Both the position numbers and the translations under genes were made by a program. A stretch of 64,000 nt of DNA from Climacteris rufus (lineage: Eukaryota > Chordata > Aves > Passeriformes > Climacteridae): positions 283,076 to 347,075 of the forward strand of contig VZRZ01002000.1 of the NCBI GenBank assembly GCA_013398175.1. The letters are read 5' to 3'. Positions 12,201 to 24,306 of this stretch are shown piece by piece. The notes under the pieces were generated by a model, which was given only the letters and a program-made list of their open reading frames with translations, was not told where the DNA came from and made no database searches. Position 1 is the stretch's first letter. Every line of letters begins with the position of its first letter.

Positions 12201-12212
12201 ATTAAAAATAAA
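12201..12212 (+). terminator. polyadenylation signals ATTAAA/AATAAA of BARX2
   Basis: ATTAAA at 12201-12206 is directly followed by AATAAA at 12207-12212. A GT-rich downstream element lies about 25 bases further on, the normal layout for cleavage at roughly 12225-12235. Confidence 0.75.
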
Positions 12213-12235
12213 ATATATAAATCAAACAGTTCTTG

Positions 12236-13660
12236 CTGTTGTTTGTGTCTGAGAGATTCTCATTTCAGAATGTCAGGCAGAGGCTTTTCTGGGATAGGTC
12301 TTTCTATTCCAATAGAACCTGAAGAAAATTAGGGGCATCAGATTTTCATGAACACCACTGCACAACAAGCTCTGTGTAAACTACTTGTAGCACTTGCTAA
12401 GGAAGGTAAGAGTGTTGTAAATGCCACCTTGTACTGGGTGACTGTGCCAGAACAAGGGCACTATTTTCTATCACCTCCTCCAGTTTTGAACACACATTTA
12501 GTGGCTCTGTGTGGCCCTGTGAAGATAGTTTCTGAATATCCCTTTTTTGGGGTGACAAGGATTCACACACAGATCTCAAGTGACTTATCCAAGCAGTGTT
12601 GAGTGGGGAGAAAGGGATTATTTTTCCCACAGTTTCTTGCTCAGTGGTGTTTGGAAATGTCTGATTCCAGCTCTGCATTAGCTCTGTGATGCACTGGGTG
12701 ATATTATGTGGTGAAACTCCAGCTTCAGCCAAGCCAGGGGTGGGACACGCTCTACTCCCTGTGGAGTGCACAACACTCCATATATACTCCACAATACACA
12801 ATAATCAACTTGGGAAAGGCAGCCACTGGTTTAAGTGCATCTACAGGTTTGCATGTAAACCTAAATCAAATTTACCAGAGCTGGGCAATACTCATTTGCA
12901 AAGAACTTGGAAAATACCAGGTGTTTGTTGCCTTTTAGCTCTTTTTTTCTATGTCACAGTGAGCTAGAAATGGGATGAAACATTTCCCTCTTGCCTGTTG
13001 TTTTGCAAACGCAGGCTGTGAGCAGCAAAGTCTTTCCTCTGCTATTAAAAGCATCAAAATGTGGTTGTCTTTGAACATTGTTCTTTCCACAGAGCCCTGG
13101 CATACTCATGACAGGCCCAGTGAGAGGCAAAGGTGGCAGGGTAGGATTTTGGTGCTTGTCTGGAGCTATGATACAATGTCTGCGTGTTGCACATCATTTA
13201 TCTGTGGATGTCTTTTTTCCTTTTCTTTACAGAATTGTACTTCAGTTCAACCATATCTATTGGACTACAAATGACAATTTAAAAAGGCCTATGGCCTGTT
13301 TATACAGGAATTAGATTAGATGGTCTATGAAATCTGTAATCAGCCTCTATTGTTCTTAGACAGTGGCATCAGCACTCCTATCTCCACAGAAAATGTTTCT
13401 ACATGTCTTAAATGGTGCAGTACTCAGGGAGGGTGAAGTGAGCAATTGAGTGGAAATAATTTGTCTAATAATGAGTTTCACCATCAAATTGCAAAAAAAC
13501 TCTTCAAGAGTCTCTACTCAATTGATTTGTAAGCCTGACTAGCCAAATTTTGTGTGCAGATCATTCTAGAAACAAAAAGCTGACCATCAGGGAAGGCATC
13601 AAAGATATTTCAACTTGTCTGAGTCAAAATGAAATGTTTGGTAATGAATCTGTTCTCTTC
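12236..13660. other. intergenic sequence downstream of BARX2
   Basis: No coding exon is recognisable. A weak MIR-like segment (cacagatctcaagtgacttatccaag at about 12570-12596) may be an old SINE remnant. The rest is unremarkable unique sequence. Confidence 0.6.
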
Positions 13661-13776
13661 CAGGCCAGGTTGGACAGTGCTTGGAGCAACTTGGACTAGT
13701 GGAAGGTGTCCCTGTCCGTGGCAGGGGGTGGGACTGGATGAGCTTTAAGGTCCCTTTGAGCCCAAACCATTCTGGG
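13661..13776 (+). mobile_element. CR1 LINE 3'-end fragment
   Basis: The last ~115 bases of a CR1 are present: ggccaggttggacagtgctt, then the tggaaggtgtccctgtcc and actggatgagctttaagg blocks, ending ccaaaccattctg. It carries no coding part and is 5'-truncated, as most CR1 copies are. It is the first CR1 downstream of BARX2. Confidence 0.9.
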
Positions 13777-16700
13777 TTTTTTTAATTAAAAAAAAAAAAA
13801 ATCAGATATACTTCAAACACAGCATTTGGAAACTTCAGAATTTTCTGGAACCAAAAGGTGTTTTATAAAACGGATAATGCAGATGCGTTTGCTGGGTTTG
13901 TTTGCAGTTGCTACCCAGTGGATTTGTCCAATTTGAGGAATTCTGATAGATTTATGTGATGGGGTGGGGAAAGAAAAGTAGAAACAGGAAAAAAAAATCA
14001 GTTTCTTGCCCTGAAATAGGAAGTGGTGTATGGTATTTCTTTGCTGTCCAATGAAACAGATAAACATGAGAATACAAAATTTGCAAAAATTTTAATGATA
14101 CATTTCTAAGTCCCAAGGAAAGCAAAGCTGGCCGTTTTCCCACGACAGGTAAAGTAAGTTTTACGAAACAACATTTCCCACTTCCCAGATGAAAATAATT
14201 GTGTCTGACTCAGCCCCACTTTACAGTGGGAACAGTTCCAGTGATTTTAATTTTTTTTTCCTTGTTAATCCCAGTCTAATCACTTATGAGTCAATCTGGG
14301 TAAAAATGGAACTCTCTTGCTGTCTGGGCTAGTTTGTCATGAGTCCATAAGACGCTAAAGAAGTTTTTGTTTCTCTTTTGGCTGACGAGCAATCTTAACA
14401 TCTTATTTTTCAGTGTGATTATTTAGGTCCTAAATTAGCTCTGGAAACACTCTCTGCTACTGCTCACACTGACATTCCCAATAATCTTTTGAGTGATCAT
14501 GGAAGGCACATTCAGAACATGTATTTGGATGGAGGGGAAAACAGGAGGGAAAAAATGGGGAAACCATGGAATTATTTGTTGGCTAAATCCTTTTATCCTT
14601 TTTGTCTGTTCCACATTATGCCTGCAATGGGAATAAAATTACAAATTCTAGTAGAACTAAACATAGTGATCCCAGCTGTTGTTGGGAGGTGAGTGCTCCT
14701 TTTCCTCTTGCTTTAAAGTTTTTCCTAATTAGGGTATATTTTTGGTCTTGTCACTGAAATGCCAAGAACTGAGTGACTCTTCCATTGGCTTTGAGCTGAG
14801 CTGGGCTGGGTTTGAAGGCTGGACTGGGATTTAGTGCTTAATGGGGACTGTGGGCTAAAAGTTGTGCTTGTCTTGTGCTCCTGAGACTCAGGAAAAAAGC
14901 ACAAGCCTGATTTTGAGCACCTGAATTCAGAGGTGCAGCCACAGGGAGCTGCTCCCTGAGAGAATCTGCACAAACAGTCCCATCCATACCCCCAGTGACA
15001 GCCAAGTGCTGCCTGGGGGCCTTTGGGCAAGCCCTGGAGGTGGTTTCATTCCTTTTTGTTGACTGTTGTGTTTCCCAGGATCTGCTGTCCCAGGACTGCT
15101 GGTCCCAGAAATCTTGACTGGAGACAAGACCCCTTGGAATTGAGCCCTGCTGATGTTCAGGGGTGTTTGGCTTCCAGTCCTGACAGAAGGGAACAAGCTC
15201 CAGTGTTGAAATCCCAACTCCCCAACAGGGATGGGAAGTGCTCATATCCGGAGTTCTGGCTGGGACCCACCTTTTATTGTACCCACTGCTGAGATAATTT
15301 TGCAAAGCACTGAGCTCATTCTGCAGGATGGTTCCCCCAGGTCCCAGCAAGGATGAACAAGGCAAAAAACTGTCAGTATTCATTTAACTTCAGGCCAGTA
15401 CAAAGAAATTTGGTGCTTGGGTGGGCTTTCAGTTCCTCCCCTCTCCATCATCTTTCTTCAGGAGCAAAATGGAAAAGGACAGCACAAAAGAGTGGACTGA
15501 AAACAAAGAGGGGAGAAGGAGGAGCTGAAAGAAAAAGCAAATGGGAAGAGTGTAACTGCATCAACTTACATGAAAAATAAAAACTATGGTGAAAAATAAC
15601 CGTGGTGAAAAGTCAACTTTTTTTTGGACAGATGAAGCTCTAATTCTGTAAAGAGATATGTTTCTGTAGTTTAGCTACATGTGAAAGATGATGAATGACA
15701 GGTTTTTCATAAGTTTCCTTTTATGCTGTGTAAATTAAAATATAGCTGGGTAAAGAATACTTGGATTAGACTCAGGCTACGATACAGGATTTGGGCCCAA
15801 ATCTGTGTCTTGACAAAAGCAGAGGTCTGGTGAAGCCTAGATCCTATAGAATCTTGGATGTTTGGCATAAATATCCTGTAAGAACCTTGTTTGTCTTTCT
15901 TCCCAAGGTCTGGTAGTGCCTAGTAGGATTTATCAGGTTTTATTGTAAACTGAAGAATAGGATTTGGGGACTTCAGTCTTTGGAGTACAGTAGCTTTCCA
16001 TTATTACATGGTAGCTGCAATTTAAATATCTTAAATTAGTGATACTTGATATAAATGACAACCTAAAAACTGACTAAAAATTCCCTCCCAACTTGTCCTT
16101 TGTCCTGTGTCTAGGAATCCATGACTGGATACAAGACTTAGACCTTGAAGTCATGGAGTTAAAGTTCATGAGAGTGATTTTCAATGCAGGGATTTGAACC
16201 CTAAAATGTAAATATATTTTTCCCTAGCAGAAATATATTAATTCTAGTTGTTGTTTTTGTTTAAACCAGACACCTTGTGGTTTCTAGGCTCTTCCCACTA
16301 ATTCCAGTCCCCTCCCATATTATAAACCTCCTTGAACGTAGTGTCCCAACACAGTGGAATAATAGTCACTGCTCAGAAGGAGGCCTCTGGATCTGCTGGG
16401 ATCCATGGGCAAAAGGAACCTCTCCCAAAGGGAGAGGTGTAGGCAGCTGCCAATGGACAGGGAACCCTCCAGGCTGCTGGGACAGGTCACTTCACTGCTG
16501 GAAACACCAGAGCTCTTGTTTTGTCAAACAATTGAGAGTAATAGAAAGTGTTGCTCACTAGGAGAAGTTCCTGAAATCATAGACAGCCTGCCTTTCTGCC
16601 CGCAGCTGAGAGCAGGGACTTTCTCTCTCAGAGATTACTGAAGAACAAATTTATCAAGGAGAAATTTCAGGAGCCAAAATTTCCTGGGGAAGAAGGCAGC

Positions 16701-19700
16701 AGAGGCTGCCAAGTGCTAACAAAAGCAGAGGAAGTGATGGTACCCCTTGGGCAAATGCTTCTAATATTTGCATAAACCAAAGGAACCAAACCCTTGTAGA
16801 GAAAACAACAGTGAAATATTTCAGGCCTTCTACGCTTCCCACACGGACCATTAATGTCGTTCCCAAGCAGAAGCCAGCCTTGTCAGGTGGAGAAGGTTCC
16901 AACTTCCTGGACACTTCAGACTTCAACCTTCTCACCACGCCCAAAGCCAACTCTCACTGAAGCTGAAGCAAAACCTTCATTAGTTCTATCAGAGCTACAC
17001 ATTTCTGATGCTGATCCTTGCAGACCACAATGAGTTCAGGTGGGTTTGGTGAGGACAAAAAGTACAAGGGACCCTACAGCCCTGCGAGGTGTCACAGACA
17101 CTGTCGCTGAAAGGGAATTAAGTCAAAGCAGGTCTGAGAGCTGCTTGGAATCAGTCAGGTCGTACTGTTTATGTAAGAAGGAACTCACTGGGAGAAAGCT
17201 TTCAGCAGCGTCCTTTCCTGTCCCAGTTTGGGTGGCTGTTCCAGCAGTGTCACCTCGTAATTACAATACTGTAGTAATGCCCTTACTTACTCTTACAAAT
17301 GTAATGGGACAAGAGAGGAGTAAACTCTCATGAAAACAGCAGGGTTCCACTCTTGAGGTTGCTGGATACAAACACTGCATATTTTTCAAGAACTTTTTAG
17401 CAAGCCAACATTGAGGGAGAGAGGTTATTTGTAAAGCCAGATCACACAGCTCTCTGTGGCGCTTTCCTGGTGCCTTTGGAGAATTCAGATTCTCCTATAT
17501 ATTTGGTAGCTCACTAACAAGGAGGAGGAAACAAGCTGAAACAAGGTGGATTAAAAATGATAAATGCACAAGCAGGGCACGGGCTGGGGGTTCTTGTGTA
17601 CAACGATTCTGCTGAGAGATGGTGGCACCAGCTCAGTGAAGAGAAACTTCTCCAGCATCCATCCCTGTCCTTGGCACATAAGTGTGTGTACAAGCCTTGG
17701 GGCTCTGGGTCCAAGGTCCTGTCAGGATGAATGCGAATTTTCCTCTGCTTACTGGAACTTTGCATTGTCTGTAATTCTGTCTGTCTTCCCAGCCTTCCTG
17801 CCTTGGCCATTTCCTGGTTAATTCTGCTCCCACAGGAAGACCTTTGGGCTTTGGCAGCTGGAGAATGGCACCTCCTGGGATTCCTGGAGCTGTGTTCCTT
17901 CAATGCTGCCAGATTTAGAGTAGCAGACACCTGAGTGTGCTCCCAGACCACAGGCTGCCACATCAGGGCTGCTTTCCATGTCCAGAACAATTGCTCCCTT
18001 TTTCCTGTGCTGTGCCCATCCCTGGTTTGGTGTGGGAGGACCGGAGGAGCATGTCTTCAGTCTGAGAGGACTGAACCCTGCCAAACAACAGATGCAGAGC
18101 ATCAGCTCTCTGGAAACCTCAAAGGAAACAAAGGTCTGGAGTCTGGGCCAGCTAAGGAGGGAGAGCAGCTTTCTGTGCTGGGATTTGTACACAGGAGCTG
18201 CTTCATGGTGAAAATTAACAGCAGCTAATCCATAACGTCACCTGCTCCTCCACATGGAGATATTTCTATTATTTGGGTGGGGAGCATGACTCAGAGAAAC
18301 TATTTCCTCTCTTGTCCATGCTTTCTCATTACTGGAAAGACAATGGTATTTTTCCCCCTGTGTTTCATTTTGTGTTATTTAGGATAATGATGCTGAGGAG
18401 GTGTCTGATAATGGGATTAGAAGCCCAGACTGGGAATTACCTGCCTTATTCTCCATGTGCCTCAATGAATGTTTACCCCTGAGGTAATAATTAGATCCGT
18501 TCCTGCAGTGAAAAGTCACCATCTTGCACAGTGAGATGAAGATGTCAGAGAACAGAGAATGGCTTGGCATTTGTTCCAAGCTGTTGCCAGGACAGAGGGA
18601 ACAACTCATTCCTGAAGCATCAGCCAGTTATTTCCTTGCTAAATCTGAGGTTCATTGTTCCCCTTCCCCAGGACCTGCTCCTCCCCTCGTGCCTTGTTAA
18701 CATCCCGGGATGAGTCAAAGCTCTTGAACTTGATCCTCCCCTTGATAGGAACTGATTGGAAGCTGTAGAACAGTCTCCCTACACCCCTTCCCGAGGAATG
18801 CTCAGGTCCCTGGCTCTCAGCCTTGGGCTGGATTAGGCCAAGCGTGCTGACCTTTCGGGCACAGCACGGAGCCCATCTGCTCTGGCAGCAATTTGGGAGC
18901 CTGAGGCAGCAGAGTAAGATTTTCCTGATTTGCTCAGTGCCCTGAGCACTTTGTGTGGGACATGGGCTGGGAACAAGGGCCAAGATAAGGTGTCAGAGTC
19001 TGAATTGGAGACATTTTGGGAGAAATGCTGATTTTGAAGCAGCAGATAATACTCCTTCTGAAGGTACTGAGCTCCTTGGAGGGTGTCACACTCTTCTCCC
19101 GCAGCCCTGGTCCCCCAAAATACTGCACATCCAGTCTGTGGGCTGCAAAGACAGGATGCTTTTTTTCTTTCAGAAACCCAAAGCTTTCTACATTTTAGCT
19201 CTTTCTCAAGATCTGCTGTTAGCAAAGAAACTGAACGCTACTTGTGCACAACAAATCTGGAGCAGGTGAACAGGGGAGTGTTGCCAAACCACTGATGCTC
19301 CCCAAGTGCTTCTCAGAGCTGGGTGTCCTCTTTGGTGGATCCTATTTTTAGCAGTTTCATTTCCAGCTTGTTCTTCCTAACAGATTACATTGATTAAACT
19401 TGGTATAGTTACAATAACAACAGACCAGGAAAGGGATGCTTGTGAAATAGAACACAAATATTCCCCTTTTCACTGTGCAGGTTCTGTGCTGGGGGTGCCT
19501 TCTCAGGTTGGTCTCATGGCAGGAGATAAAAGTCAGGATTAACAGGGTCTGTTTGGGTTACAAGATCAGGTTGTTGCAATTCCATGTTTGTTCATACTTT
19601 CATAAATATTTCTGTCTCTGTTTTTAAAAAAATGGAGATTTTTTTTTTTTTAGGTTTCTACTCCTCTTGGAAAGCTGTCGCAGAGGCAAGTTCCTTTGGC

Positions 19701-21844
19701 AGCCCTTCATTAAATTTTCTGTCTAGGCTTCTGGATGTCCCATTTCATGGCATTTTTCCTTGGCATTGTCCACTAGCACAAGCAGTTCTCCCTCTCTGCT
19801 GCTTCTCTCCCTGGGTATTTAAAGCTGGGGATCAGATCTCCATGCAATCTTCATTCTGCCAGGGTCTCAGAGGCTTATCCCATGAGATAAACTCCTTCCC
19901 AGGATCACTCCCATATCCTTTTGCTGTTTCTGTTCCAGGCTGGATTTATCTTTCTTGAACACAGGTGATGAAAACCATACACATTGCTTCAGTGAAGTTC
20001 TCACAGCAGCACCACCTCCATCCCAAATATCTCATCTGGCTCATTTTGAAGTTAAAATTTTTAACTTCAAAAAGTTCAAAAACAGGGTTTTTTAACGTGG
20101 GCCACCTGATTTTGGTAGCCAGAGACCTTTTTTAATCATTCAATGATTACCACATGGTTTGCTCCTCCTATATCTCATTCCTCCATCTCCTGTTTTCCCA
20201 CAGGTTGTACAATTCCTTTGGGTAATGGCAATCTGACTCAACTTTTTGTCTTCACCAAACTCTGATGGCTCAACTCTGCTTTTACTGCCCAGGGTTTTAA
20301 TTAAAGACTTATATAAAATTAATCTCAGTCATAATCCTGAACAACTCTGTTAATAAACTTCCTTGAGCCCCCTTGTCTCTCTCTGAACACGTTTTCCTTT
20401 GATCTCTAGCCACTTCTGGACCCTCTTGTACTAACCCTGCTTTTGTCAGTGAAGTTATTAATTCCTTTTACAGAATTAGAGAATCCATACAAATTGCCAG
20501 TGGATGGCATTTTCCCTGTCTAGAAAATCCATTATCTTATTAAGAGAGATTAGCTACAGCAAATGTCTATTCACATTACTCCACTTCCCTGTATCTCCTC
20601 TGCTTTATTTTCCTAATCTACTAAAGTTTGTTATATCAAATTTTCTTCCCAGTTCCTAAATACAGGTGACAATTTTTCATGCTAAGTTGGTTTGTTAAAG
20701 CCTTTGTTCTTGGTGTTCTGTGATAAAGCATCTTGTATGTGACATGAGATTTGTTTCTTACAGGATTGTCGTAGTTCCGACTTTTCTGCCTGAATTTCCC
20801 TCCCAGAGTCCTGCTTTCAACAATTTGAGGATTTACATTCATTTTTCCTACATGGAATCAGGGATATCGTTTCATAAATGCAAATTTTGCTTTCCACAAG
20901 CATGGATATGCCCTTTGTCTAATCCAGGAGGTGCCAGTGGATGGGGATACCTGCACAGAGAGATGGATCTGCACCATCCACAGCAAATTGTTCTGACCAA
21001 ATACAGAGTTCCCAGATATCAGCCCAGCCCTGTTTCTTCTGAGAATTCAAAGGTCAGGCAAACAGGAGTGGGAAATGGGAGCAGTGCTGCTCAATACCAT
21101 TCCAAACAGTGTTAATGACAACGTCCTTTCATACCTGCCAAAGGGGTTTTAAATTTTTTTCTTTTTAGCTCTCTGTCATTGTTAATCTTTCTTTTTTCCC
21201 TCTCATCCTCACTGTTTATTTTTGTTGCAGATTTATTAGGTGCACAGTTAAGTGCCATTTAGCTCTGCAGAACTGTCATTGCCAGCACTTTATGAATGGG
21301 ATCATTCACTGACAAACTATTTAAACACTAAAAGGGGGGAAAATTTACTGCTCCAGGTCAATGAAGAAGCCAAGATCAACTGAAACTCAGCTGTGTTTCC
21401 CCTTGAATATAGGAATGTGACAAAGGTGCTCAGAGTTTTCTTTAATGTATTCTCCTTAATTTATCCTCGCACGTCAAACCAAATGTCACTGTTTTGCAGT
21501 GTTATTTTTCCTAAAATAATGCCTTTTTTTTCTGACAGCTTGCAAGAGCCCGGAGATCTAAAAATGTGGCTAAACAGGCAGTCACGCACCTGCTAATTAA
21601 GGCTATGAATAAGCTGTGACCAGTCATGCAGCCACGGACAGCCAGTTCCAGGCAGGGAAATTTTTTAGAAAAAATCAAGGATAGTTCTGCAGATCAAATG
21701 CAATCCTGGGTATGAGAGCCTGGGAGACATCTGACCTTTTCTCCTTCATAATCCTGAAAAGAAATCTTACTGTATTTTAATATTTCTGGCTGAGATCTGC
21801 CAGAAGGGCAGAGTGATGTGTCCTTTCTTCTGCCATTAGATTCA
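13777..21844. other. intergenic, no gene recognised
   Basis: About 8 kb with no CR1, no recognisable exon and only short open frames. It contains an A tract (near 13785-13800), a T tract (near 19640-19652), a 9-bp-arm hairpin (ACCTCTCCC/GGGAGAGGT, 16418-16438) and the larger palindrome at 20044-20072. Frames of about 180 codons on the minus strand near 15 kb show no domain that I recognise. Confidence 0.6.
20044..20072. repeat. perfect 14-bp-arm palindrome
   Basis: TTTTGAAGTTAAAA (20044-20057), one central T, then its exact reverse complement TTTTAACTTCAAAA (20059-20072). It would form a cruciform or a short hairpin in RNA. No flanking transposon ends are visible. Confidence 0.9.
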
Positions 21845-22043
21845 CAGGAATTCCTGCCTGTGAGGGTGGGGAGGCCCTGGCACAGGGTGCCCAGAGCAGC
21901 TGTGGCTGCCCCATCCCTGGAAGTGTCCAAGGCCAGGTTGGACGGGGCTTGGAGCAACCTGGGATAGTGGAAGGTGTCCCTGTCCATGGCAGGGGGTGCG
22001 ACTGGACAAGCTTTAATTCCCTTCCAACCCAAATTCTGTGTTC
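21845..22043 (+). mobile_element. CR1 LINE 3'-end fragment
   Basis: About 200 bases of CR1 3' UTR run from ttcctgcctgtgagggtggg through the ctgtggctgccccatccctg block to ccttccaacccaaattctg. A short decayed extension upstream to about 21795 is possible. Confidence 0.92.
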
Positions 22044-22823
22044 CTATATCAGAGCTGGACTTACCTCTTGGTCATCTCTTCCACCCATGGAGCCTGGTAT
22101 TAATTCTATGGGTCAGTGCATAGTTGTTACTGGTTATCTGTGCCCTCCTTCAGTCTCCTAGCCCAGGGAGGTCCTGCAGGAAGTTGCATTTTCCATGTTC
22201 TTACAAGGAAATTGTCTCCCCTTTTTTTAGCATTGTAATGTATATAACCTTCAAAGAATTGTGTAAGGTTGTCTGTTTACTCATGCTATTTCATGTGTTT
22301 AATCATGTCCTTCACATCCTAATCTTTCGGAGTGGTCTTTAATTCCTTATGAGTGTGTGAATATGTATTTATTTGTGTGTGTGTGACTATAGGTTTGCAG
22401 AAGGGCTGGACAACCTCCAGGAATGCAGCCAGTGGGGACTGTGGGGTGTTGATTGAGGGACCAAGGTGGCCTCAGGTTTCCTGGCTCTCATGTCTCTGAT
22501 GCTGTGACCCTCTGAACTCCACTGTTTTTTTCCCAAGTGAAATTTTCCCCTTCACCTGATCCCGGGGTATTGCCAGGCTTACAGCTCATTTATACATGGA
22601 GGGATCAAGTTGTGTTGTAAAGTTGACAAAAGTGACAATTTTATATATTTTTCTCCAGCAGTTCCACATTGTTGTGGAAGCTTTTTGACTAATCCACTCA
22701 GATTTGGAGTTAATCCTCATGCACTTGGAATATTTGCGTGTAGGCATTTGAGAGATTTAAATGGACCCCACTAACCCCTATGGGGTCTCATTTCTTAAGA
22801 TACCTTAAAACTCAATCTGTGGA

Positions 22824-23002
22824 GGAAGATGAGGCAGAAAGGTTTTTTTTTCCTTTTTTTTTCGCCTTTTTTTTTTTTTTGTAGCAANNNNNNNNNNNNN
22901 NNNNNNNNNNNNNNNNNNNNNNNNNNNNNNNNNNNNNGGAAGATGGGGCAGAAAGTTTTTTTTTTCCTTTTTTTTTCGCCTTTTTTTTTTTTTTGGTAGC
23001 AA
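22824..23002. repeat. assembly gap (50 N) flanked by near-identical 65-bp copies
   Basis: Ns occupy 22888-22937. The left flank 22824-22887 and the right flank 22938-23002 both read ggaagatg(a/g)ggcagaaag, then T-rich runs interrupted by cc and cgcc, then gtagcaa. They differ by one A/G change and small run-length changes. This is either a real tandem repeat or one locus assembled twice across a long T homopolymer. Confidence 0.95.
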
Positions 23003-23117
23003 TCTGCTTTGATTTTACTCTCTTTACGGGGTGAAATCAAGAAAACAAGAACTCCATGGGTATGATTTTCATGTTTTACCAACACTGGTTAAGGCAGAAC
23101 TTCTAAGTTATGGGAAG

Positions 23118-23240
23118 TGCCCATTTTACAGACATGGAAACCAAAGGCACAAAGATGAAACATGGTCCTCAAAATAACAAAGACAGAAGTGGCAGGAGTG
23201 CAAACCCAGGAGTTCTGTCTGAGTGCTGTAAGAGCATGGA
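23118..23240 (+). mobile_element. MIR-like SINE relic
   Basis: The order cccattttacagacatgg, aaaccaaaggcacaaagatg, aagtggcaggagtgcaaa, cccaggagttctgtctg matches the MIR core and 3' region, including the gaaactgaggcacagag and cccaggtctgtctg landmarks. Confidence 0.7.
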
Positions 23241-24227
23241 CTCAAGTTCAGCTGCTCATAAGAAATGTATTTTAATTTCTTTGAAAGGCTTTGACAGGAG
23301 TTTCTCATAAATTCTCCCAAATTTGTGTGCTTTTGGTGCACTGGGAAATATTATAACAGTCTTTATTTTTACCACCTGCAATTCAACAGGTGCAGGATGG
23401 GAGCAAGTTGGAGAATTCAGGTCTGGAGCTGGATCATGACACCCCACAGTCGTGGGGTTAGGGGTGAGCTGGGGAAAGCACCCAAAGCTGGGTGTCAGTA
23501 AAACCGCCCAAGTGCTCCTGTGGGTTTCTTCTTGAGTGTTGGAGAGGTTCAGGTTGAAGCCACCAGCTCTTAATGTCTGAAATTGGATCTTCACCCTCAG
23601 TGAAGCCTCAACCAGCTTTGCTGTCTGGTTTGGGTCCAAGCCACTTCAGGTACCTCAGGTCCCACTACTGAGTTGCTGTAACTGATCTCCAGATTGCCTT
23701 TTCAGTCATGTTCTTGAGCCCGATGAGTCAATACCAGTGGATTTCATCAGGATTTAATGGATTTAATGTCGTCATTTCTCAATGGAAGTAACTATGATTT
23801 ACAGAATTTTGCTTCTCCTCCAGTTTTGGTTTCAATTAAGGCAGACATTTTTATTCTTGTTTAGATAGTATGTTGGGTAACACTACGCAACAGCAGCTTG
23901 AAACATTTCTTCCTTTGGGTGGGCGTCATCTCACCTGACTTTGACCATTTAGAAGTTTGCTGTTAAGTCTGAACTGACTATCTCCTTTCATCTGTGGCCA
24001 GTGTAGAAAACGAGACAATTTATTTTGTCTCCTGCAGAGGGGAATCACCCTCTAGAGACACCTCTAACTGTACACAGAGTTAAGATCCTTTCCTTAATCT
24101 CATTAATATTTCTAGGTAACATCTGAAGCCACCAGATTTGCATGGAAATTGATGATCACTGGCCATTTTTAGCAAAAGCGGACATCTCAGAGATGGTTTT
24201 TAGCTGAAGAATAGCACAAAGGGGGAG

Positions 24228-24306
24228 GTAGGGGAAGGTGTCCCTGCCCACTGCAGGCAGTTCAGTGAGAGGGTTTTAAGGTCCCTCCCAACCCAAACCA
24301 TTCTGT
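24228..24306 (+). mobile_element. CR1 LINE 3'-terminal fragment (short)
   Basis: Only about 80 bases remain: ggggaaggtgtccctgccca, then a degenerate segment, then ttttaaggtccctcccaacc and caaaccattctgtg. Confidence 0.85.

Larger units (their letters stand above)
11189..12235 (+). other. BARX2: BARX2 3' untranslated region
   Basis: The region runs from the stop codon to just beyond overlapping ATTAAA (12201) and AATAAA (12207) signals that are followed by a TG-rich stretch (tgctgttgtttgtgtctg). It is purine-rich at first, then holds a TA/TG microsatellite, then ordinary sequence with no repeat that I recognise. The exact cleavage point is inferred. Confidence 0.75.
22044..24227. other. intergenic with assembly gap and a MIR relic
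   Basis: It holds the 50-N gap with matching flanks (22824-23002) and a MIR-like SINE (23118-23240). The rest is unique sequence with no exon seen. Confidence 0.6.

Noticed and set aside
14838..15383. 181-codon minus-strand frame
   Set aside because: No recognised domain, overlapping frames on both strands, and GC-rich sequence with few stops explains its length.
16418..16438. Small hairpin ACCTCTCCC/GGGAGAGGT
   Set aside because: Nine-base arms with a 3-base loop are likely to occur by chance in 64 kb; noted but not scored as a finding.
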